Origin: Thalassospira lucentensis
GTDB lineage: Bacteria > Pseudomonadota > Alphaproteobacteria > Rhodospirillales > Thalassospiraceae
Assembly (NCBI RefSeq): GCF_001613805.1
Contig: NZ_LPVY01000023.1
Coordinates: forward strand, 46,490 to 110,489
Direction of reading: 5' to 3'
Length of the DNA stretch: 64,000 nucleotides
Numbering within the stretch: the stretch's first letter is position 1; the number at the start of each line of letters is the position of its first letter. The position numbers and the translations under genes are program-made. The notes under the pieces were generated by a model. The model was not told the DNA's origin and did not search any database. It saw only the letters and a list, made by a program, of their open reading frames with translations. Of this stretch, positions 59,920-64,000 are shown piece after piece.

Positions 59920-60936
59920 CTACAGGCTTTGTGCGACCTTGGCCGCCAGATCAACCATCCGGCAGACATAGCCCCATTCATTGTCATACCAGGCGAGGAT
60001 TTTGACCTGCCGTTTGTCGATCACCATGGTTGATCCGGCATCAATGATCGAAGATCTGGGATCGTTCAGATAATCGCAACTGACCAGCGGGCGATCCTCG
60101 TATCCGAGTATCCCGGCAAGATAGGTTTCCGATGCGGTGCGCAGCAGGTCATTGACGGTTTCGACATCGGTATCGCAGGCGACCTCGAACACGCAATCGG
60201 TCAGCGATGCGTTGAGCAACGGCACGCGCACGGCAATCCCGTTCAGCTTTCCCATCAGTTCCGGATAGATCATGGTGATGGCGGTGGCCGAGCCGGTGCT
60301 GGTGGGGATCAGCGATTGCAGGCTGGACCGGGCGCGACGCAGATCCTTGTGCGGCAGGTCAACCACGGTTTGCGTGTTGGTCACATCATGGATGGTGGTA
60401 ATCGACCCATGCACGATGCCGAGCTTTTCGTGGATGACCCTGACCACCGGGGCAAGGCAGTTTGTCGTGCAGCTTGCCGCGGTCAGCAGGTGATGGACAG
60501 CCGGATCATAAAGATCGTCATTCACGCCATAAACGATGTTAAGTGCGCCTTCCTTGACCGGGGCGGCGACGATGACCTTTTTTACGCCCTGATCAAAATA
60601 GGGCTGAAGCGTTTCGGGGGTTTTGAATTTGCCGGTGCATTCCAGAACGATGTCGCAGCCCAGCCCGACCCAGTCGGTATCGCCCGGGGTGGCATTTTCG
60701 GAAAAGGTCAGGGTGGTGTGGCCATCAATGACTAGCGCATCATCAATGCAGGTCACCGGATGATCCCAGCGCCCGTGTACGGAATCGAATTCCAGCAGGT
60801 GGGCGGCGGTTTTTGCCCCGCCGCTGATTTCGTTGATATGGACAAATTCAAGGTCGGGATGGCCCCAGCCCGCGCGCAGGGCAAGGCGACCCATGCGGCC
60901 AAAGCCGTTGATGCCGATACGGATTTTGCGGCTCAT
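59920..60936 (-). CDS. ArsJ-associated glyceraldehyde-3-phosphate dehydrogenase
   Basis: This 338-residue GAPDH uses arsenate in place of phosphate to make 1-arseno-3-phosphoglycerate, which ArsJ exports. [18 protein letters not shown] for NAD, the catalytic [35 protein letters not shown] with the nucleophilic Cys and His, and [11 protein letters not shown] and [20 protein letters not shown] are intact. The position between acr3 (4-bp overlap) and arsJ sets its role apart from the glycolytic gap gene, which is not in this window. Confidence 0.93.
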   Translation of the reverse strand: MSRKIRIGINGFGRMGRLALRAGWGHPDLEFVHINEISGGAKTAAHLLEFDSVHGRWDHPVTCIDDALVIDGHTTLTFSENATPGDTDWVGLGCDIVLECTGKFKTPETLQPYFDQGVKKVIVAAPVKEGALNIVYGVNDDLYDPAVHHLLTAASCTTNCLAPVVRVIHEKLGIVHGSITTIHDVTNTQTVVDLPHKDLRRARSSLQSLIPTSTGSATAITMIYPELMGKLNGIAVRVPLLNASLTDCVFEVACDTDVETVNDLLRTASETYLAGILGYEDRPLVSCDYLNDPRSSIIDAGSTMVIDKRQVKILAWYDNEWGYVCRMVDLAAKVAQSL

Positions 60937-62009
60937 TTCGAGGTCTCCGGGATGCGGGTGATATCAGGGGCCGGAAACCAGTGGCGCGACCGGTTGGCAA
61001 TCGCCACCAGCGACAGCATGACAGGGACTTCGACCAGAACGCCGACAACGGTGGCAAGGGCCGCACCCGATGAAAAACCAAACAGGCCAATCGCGGTGGC
61101 GACCGCCAGTTCAAAGAAATTCGATGCCCCGATCATCGCCGACGGGGCAGCAATGCGATGTTCAACGCCCAGAAACTTGTTCGCACCATAGGCAATGGCG
61201 GCAATGAAATAGGTTTGCAGAATGATCGGCACGGCCAGCATGGCAATGATCAGAGGCTGGGCAATGATCTGTTTGCCCTGAAAGGCAAACAGCAGCACGA
61301 GCGTCGCCAGAAGGGCCGCCATGGAAACCGGGGCCAGTTTGGCCTCGAACCGTTTCAGGCGATCAGCACCACCCTGCAAAACGCGGTTGCGGATCGCCTG
61401 ACCGGCGAGGAGCGGAATGACGATAAAGGCAATGACCGAAATCGTCAGGGTTTCCCACGGCACGGTAATTGCGGAAATGCCCAGCAACAATGCGACAATC
61501 GGTGCAAAGGCGAAAATCATCACCGTGTCGTTAAGGGCGACCTGGCTTAGCGTGAAATTCGCATCGCCGCGTGTCAGATGTGACCAGACAAAGACCATCG
61601 CGGTGCAGGGGGCCGCCCCCAGCAGGATCAGCCCGGCGATATAGCTTTCGATCTCGGTTTCGGGCAGGAACGGGCGAAACACGATGCCGATAAACAGCCA
61701 GCCAAGGGCCGCCATGGTAAATGGCTTGATCAGCCAGTTGACGCCGAGCGTCACACCGATGCCGCGCCATTGGCGGCCGACTTCGTACAGGGCATGAAAA
61801 TCGACCTTCATCAGCATCGGTACGATCATAAGCCAGATCAGAACCGTAACCGGCAGATTGATTTCATAGGCCGTCAGGCCGCCGATCATCTGAAAGATAT
61901 CGGGGAAAAGTTCGCCAAGACCGATGCCGACGATGATGCTGGCGGCAACCCAGATCGTCAGATAGCGTTCAAAAATTCCCATTGGGGCGGTGCCGGTTTC
62001 GGTCGTCAT
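60933..62009 (-). CDS. Arsenite efflux transporter Acr3
   Basis: This 358-residue ACR3-family arsenite exporter has about 10 transmembrane helices. The start [23 protein letters not shown], the conserved Cys in [21 protein letters not shown], and [28 protein letters not shown] are characteristic. It exports arsenite formed by ArsC. Its stop overlaps the GAPDH ATG by 4 bp and it starts 2 bp after the arsC stop, so the operon is tightly coupled. Confidence 0.95.
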   Translation of the reverse strand: MTTETGTAPMGIFERYLTIWVAASIIVGIGLGELFPDIFQMIGGLTAYEINLPVTVLIWLMIVPMLMKVDFHALYEVGRQWRGIGVTLGVNWLIKPFTMAALGWLFIGIVFRPFLPETEIESYIAGLILLGAAPCTAMVFVWSHLTRGDANFTLSQVALNDTVMIFAFAPIVALLLGISAITVPWETLTISVIAFIVIPLLAGQAIRNRVLQGGADRLKRFEAKLAPVSMAALLATLVLLFAFQGKQIIAQPLIIAMLAVPIILQTYFIAAIAYGANKFLGVEHRIAAPSAMIGASNFFELAVATAIGLFGFSSGAALATVVGVLVEVPVMLSLVAIANRSRHWFPAPDITRIPETSK

Positions 62010-62011
62010 CT

Positions 62012-62530
62012 TCAGGCACTTTCGCTTTCGGGCAGACCGGTTTTACCGATATCGTCGAGTTTGCGTTGCAGCGACATCCGGTCAAGGGACGCAAAAGGCA
62101 GGCTTGTGAAAATCGAAATCCGGTTGCGCAGCATGCGATAGGCATCGGCAAAGGCGAGGCGGATTTCGGCCTCGGTTCCGGTGGCGCCTGCCGGGTCGGG
62201 CACGCCCCAATGGGCTGTCATCGGCGAGCCGGGGAAAATCGGGCAGCTTTCCTTTGCCGTCTGGTCGCAGACCGTGAAGACGAAATCAAATTTGATCGTG
62301 TCCTGCCCGGAATAGACTTCCATCGGTTTGGATGAAAAGACCGACGGATCATGGCCGAGGCTTTTCAGAAGGTCGATCGTGTAGGGATGCAGATGGCCGC
62401 GCGGATGCGCCCCGGCGCTAAAGCCATGGAAATGGTCCGCGCCTTCGCGGTTCAGGATGGCCTCGGCCATGATGGAACGCGCCGAGTTTCCCTGACACAG
62501 GAAGAGGATATTATAGGTACCGCCAGCCAT
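62012..62530 (-). CDS. arsC: Arsenate reductase ArsC, low-molecular-weight phosphatase type
   Basis: ArsC reduces arsenate to arsenite. The 172 residues have the phosphatase-like loop CQGNSARS (C12-x5-R18), and Cys 88 and 96 in VCDQTAKESCPIF, positions comparable to the resolving cysteines of S. aureus pI258 ArsC (Cys82 and Cys89; here one residue further apart). DPAGATGTEAEIRLAFADAYRML is the C-terminal part. Thioredoxin- or glutaredoxin-dependence cannot be told from this. It lies 2 bp upstream of acr3. Confidence 0.93.
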   Translation of the reverse strand: MAGGTYNILFLCQGNSARSIMAEAILNREGADHFHGFSAGAHPRGHLHPYTIDLLKSLGHDPSVFSSKPMEVYSGQDTIKFDFVFTVCDQTAKESCPIFPGSPMTAHWGVPDPAGATGTEAEIRLAFADAYRMLRNRISIFTSLPFASLDRMSLQRKLDDIGKTGLPESESA

Positions 62531-62566
62531 AATGATGTCTCCGTCCGGTTATGCCGGTTTGGCGTT

Positions 62567-62908
62567 TCAGCAACAGGTCGAGGTCGATGTTTTGCCGGGA
62601 ACCGTGATTCCGCACAGTTCCGGGCGGCCCTGACAGCAATCATCGGCAAGAAAGCCCAGAAGATCGCGCATAACGTCGGGGACGATCCGATAGATGATCG
62701 ACCGGCCATTGCGTTGCGACGTGATCAGTCCGGCCTGGCTTAGAACCGACAGATGGGTCGACATGGTGTTGTGCGGGACCGCAAGGCTGCGCGCGAGATC
62801 ACCTGCTGCCATGCCGTCCTCGCCCACGCGCACCAGAAGCCTGAATGCTGCCAGACGATGTTCCTGTGCCAGTGCGCCAAGGGCGCTGATTGCTGTATTT
62901 ATTTCCAT
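62567..62908 (-). CDS. arsR: ArsR-family arsenic-responsive repressor
   Basis: This 113-residue winged-helix repressor has HTH AAGDLARSLAVPHNTMSTHLSVLSQAGLITSQRNGRSIIYRI, with C-terminal Cys clusters DDCCQGRPELCG and STSTCC. The classical N-terminal CVC binding motif is absent, so the C-terminal Cys group, similar to the Acidithiobacillus ferrooxidans type as I recall, probably binds As(III). The ATG at 62908 fits the family start; an ATG at 62962 is in frame but would cover the operator-like palindrome. It leads the arsR-arsC-acr3-gapdh-arsJ operon; arsC starts 36 bp downstream. Confidence 0.9.
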   Translation of the reverse strand: MEINTAISALGALAQEHRLAAFRLLVRVGEDGMAAGDLARSLAVPHNTMSTHLSVLSQAGLITSQRNGRSIIYRIVPDVMRDLLGFLADDCCQGRPELCGITVPGKTSTSTCC

Positions 62909-62930
62909 ATGTCGGGAAATATCGACATAT
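62907..62930. promoter_or_regulatory. Operator-like inverted repeat at the arsR start
   Basis: ATATGTCG and CGACATAT are perfect 8-bp arms with an 8-nt spacer, overlapping the first bases of the arsR ATG. Position and symmetry fit an ArsR autoregulatory operator. Confidence 0.55.
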
Positions 62931-63002
62931 TGTGTCGAAGTCAAATGACAAGTTTGCGACATCCGGTTCGCCGATCAGGAATTCAGAAAAAAGATGACAA
63001 AA

Positions 63003-63020
63003 CTAGTTTTATAGTTATAT
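63003..63020 (-). promoter_or_regulatory. Operator-like motif copy A, upstream of the second ArsR-like gene
   Basis: On the - strand the sequence is ATATAACTAT-N4-CTAG. The same 18-bp pattern recurs on the + strand at 63369-63386, before the permease. It lies 10 bp before the ATG at 63031. Confidence 0.55.
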
Positions 63021-63030
63021 CATTTTCCCC

Positions 63031-63348
63031 ATGAGAGACACCGACAACATTGCAACGGCGTTTGCCGCCCTTGGTCATTCTGCCCGGCTGCGGATTTTCC
63101 GCCTGCTGGTGCGGGCGGGTGCGACGGGCCTGAACATTGGCGAGATTGGCCGACATACCGGATTGCCGGCATCGACATTGGCGCATCATCTTGGTGCGCT
63201 GGTGCAGGCCGGTCTGGTCTGGCAGGAACGCCACGGGCGCGAAACGGTCAATCATGCGGATGTCGTGGCGATTCGCGACGTGCTTGATGCGCTGGTTGCG
63301 GAATGTTGCATTGGTGTGGGTGCCGAAGAAAAAGAGGACGCGGTCTAG
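63031..63348 (+). CDS. ArsR/SmtB-family regulator (second)
   Basis: This 105-residue winged helix protein has HTH GEIGRHTGLPASTLAHHLGALVQAGLVWQERHGRE and a C-terminal AECCIGVGAEE, where the CC pair could bind metalloid. It has no N-terminal CVC. It is divergent from the arsR operon and 48 bp upstream of the permease. The two copies of the ATATAACTAT-N4-CTAG motif flank it, suggesting it represses itself and the permease. Inducer (As(III), organoarsenical or other) unknown. Confidence 0.85.
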   Translation: MRDTDNIATAFAALGHSARLRIFRLLVRAGATGLNIGEIGRHTGLPASTLAHHLGALVQAGLVWQERHGRETVNHADVVAIRDVLDALVAECCIGVGAEEKEDAV

Positions 63349-63368
63349 TCGCCTCTTTTTTTGAGTCA

Positions 63369-63386
63369 ATATAACTATTATTCTAG
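63369..63386 (+). promoter_or_regulatory. Operator-like motif copy B, upstream of the permease
   Basis: ATATAACTAT-TATT-CTAG on the + strand, 11 bp before the permease ATG at 63397; it mirrors the copy at 63003-63020. Confidence 0.55.
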
Positions 63387-63396
63387 GGATATAGAT

Positions 63397-64000
63397 ATGA
63401 CTGAAATTGCACTGACACTGCGCCGTGTCGCCAGATCGGGCAAATCCCTTGACCGTGTCTGGATCAGCGTTGGCGCGATCCTGCTGGCGATTGGCATTTT
63501 TGTGCCTCATCAGCTTGGGCCGAGTATCGGCTTTGCCATTGATCAGCTTCTGTCGGTTGCGCCGTTCCTGATGGCGTCGGTTGTGATTGCGGCATGGGCC
63601 GGTGCGACCGGGGCGGATAGCCTGATTGCGCGCGCCTTTACCGGGCAACCGGTTGCGATGGTGTTGATGGCGTCCGCGTTTGGTGCGCTGTCACCGTTTT
63701 GTTCCTGCGGGGTCATTCCGTTGATTGCGGCCTTGCTGTCGATGGGGGTGCCGTTGGCGCCGGTCATGGCGTTCTGGCTGGCATCGCCGGTGATTGATCC
63801 GGGGATGTTTGCATTGACCGCAGGCACCATCGGGATGGATTTTGCCATCGGCAAGACCATTGCCGCAATCGGGATCGGCCTTATGGGCGGGTTTGCAACA
63901 TTGTGGTTGTCGCGAATGGGATTCCTGACCGATCCGTTACGCGATGGTGTGGGCAATGGTGGTTGCGGCGGGGCTAAAATGCGGGCACCCAAACCGCCGG
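63397..64000 (+). CDS. UPF0718/ArsP-like permease, partial (C-terminus outside window)
   Basis: This is the N-terminal 201 residues of a polytopic permease of the UPF0718/YraQ/DUF318 type: VWISVGAILLAIGIFVPH, the conserved ALSPFCSCGVIPLIAALLSMGVPLAPVMAFWLASPVIDPGMFAL with the CSC motif, and MDFAIGKTIAAIGIGLMGG. ArsP, which exports trivalent organoarsenicals, belongs to this family. AGGGAT lies upstream of the ATG. Context (ArsR-type regulator next to it, ars operon divergent) makes metalloid export likely, but specificity is inference and the gene is cut by the window end. Confidence 0.85.
   Translation, partial: MTEIALTLRRVARSGKSLDRVWISVGAILLAIGIFVPHQLGPSIGFAIDQLLSVAPFLMASVVIAAWAGATGADSLIARAFTGQPVAMVLMASAFGALSPFCSCGVIPLIAALLSMGVPLAPVMAFWLASPVIDPGMFALTAGTIGMDFAIGKTIAAIGIGLMGGFATLWLSRMGFLTDPLRDGVGNGGCGGAKMRAPKPP

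Overview
The window looks like a chromosomal segment of a free-living alphaproteobacterium. The evidence is the gene order mdh-sucCDAB-lpd, an atpHAGDC operon without atpBEF, an RpoE-ChrR pair of the Rhodobacter type, and Rhodospirillales-like protein sequences. A marine genus such as Thalassospira would fit, but that is inference from memory, not a search. I see no rRNA, tRNA, CRISPR array, insertion sequence or prophage. Both window ends cut a gene: a D-lyxose isomerase on the left and a permease on the right.

Left part (1-14.4 kb). After a SIMPL-domain protein and two 23S rRNA modification genes (rluE, rlmJ) comes the most interesting block: the ECF sigma factor/anti-sigma pair rpoE-chrR. 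Next to it are a five-gene + strand operon (FAD oxidoreductase, DUF1365, cyclopropane-fatty-acid-synthase-like methyltransferase, MFS transporter, DUF3833 lipoprotein) and a three-gene - strand operon (DUF6134-like, SDR, NTF2-like). All three transcription units carry the same promoter pattern, TGATCC-N18-TA, as expected for a single RpoE-controlled singlet-oxygen/lipid-modification regulon. A pseudouridine synthase, an AEC transporter and mgsA follow.

Middle part (14.4-44.5 kb). A 1.25 kb gene-poor, G-skewed stretch with a possible small RNA and a REP-like repeat pair precedes the TCA block: lpd, sucB, sucA, sucD, sucC and mdh, all on the - strand. Housekeeping genes follow: zapE, a ZntB-type transporter, a large MscS-family channel, a Nudix-nadC-nadA group without nadB, a cytochrome c, a glutamine-synthetase-like enzyme, a GST, xerC with its DUF484 partner, fructose-6-phosphate aldolase/transaldolase, priA, a periplasmic solute-binding protein and a MazG-like protein.

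Right part (44.5-64 kb). The F1 ATP synthase operon atpHAGDC ends in a clear terminator. Then come a response regulator, ccmI-ccmF, a FieF-like metal exporter, a TPP riboswitch with thiC, and phoH with an unexplained structured upstream region. The window ends in an arsenic-resistance locus: arsR-arsC-acr3-GAPDH-arsJ (arsenate exported as 1-arseno-3-phosphoglycerate, arsenite exported by Acr3), divergent from a second ArsR-like regulator and a UPF0718/ArsP-like permease. That regulator-permease pair is bracketed by two copies of an 18-bp operator-like motif.
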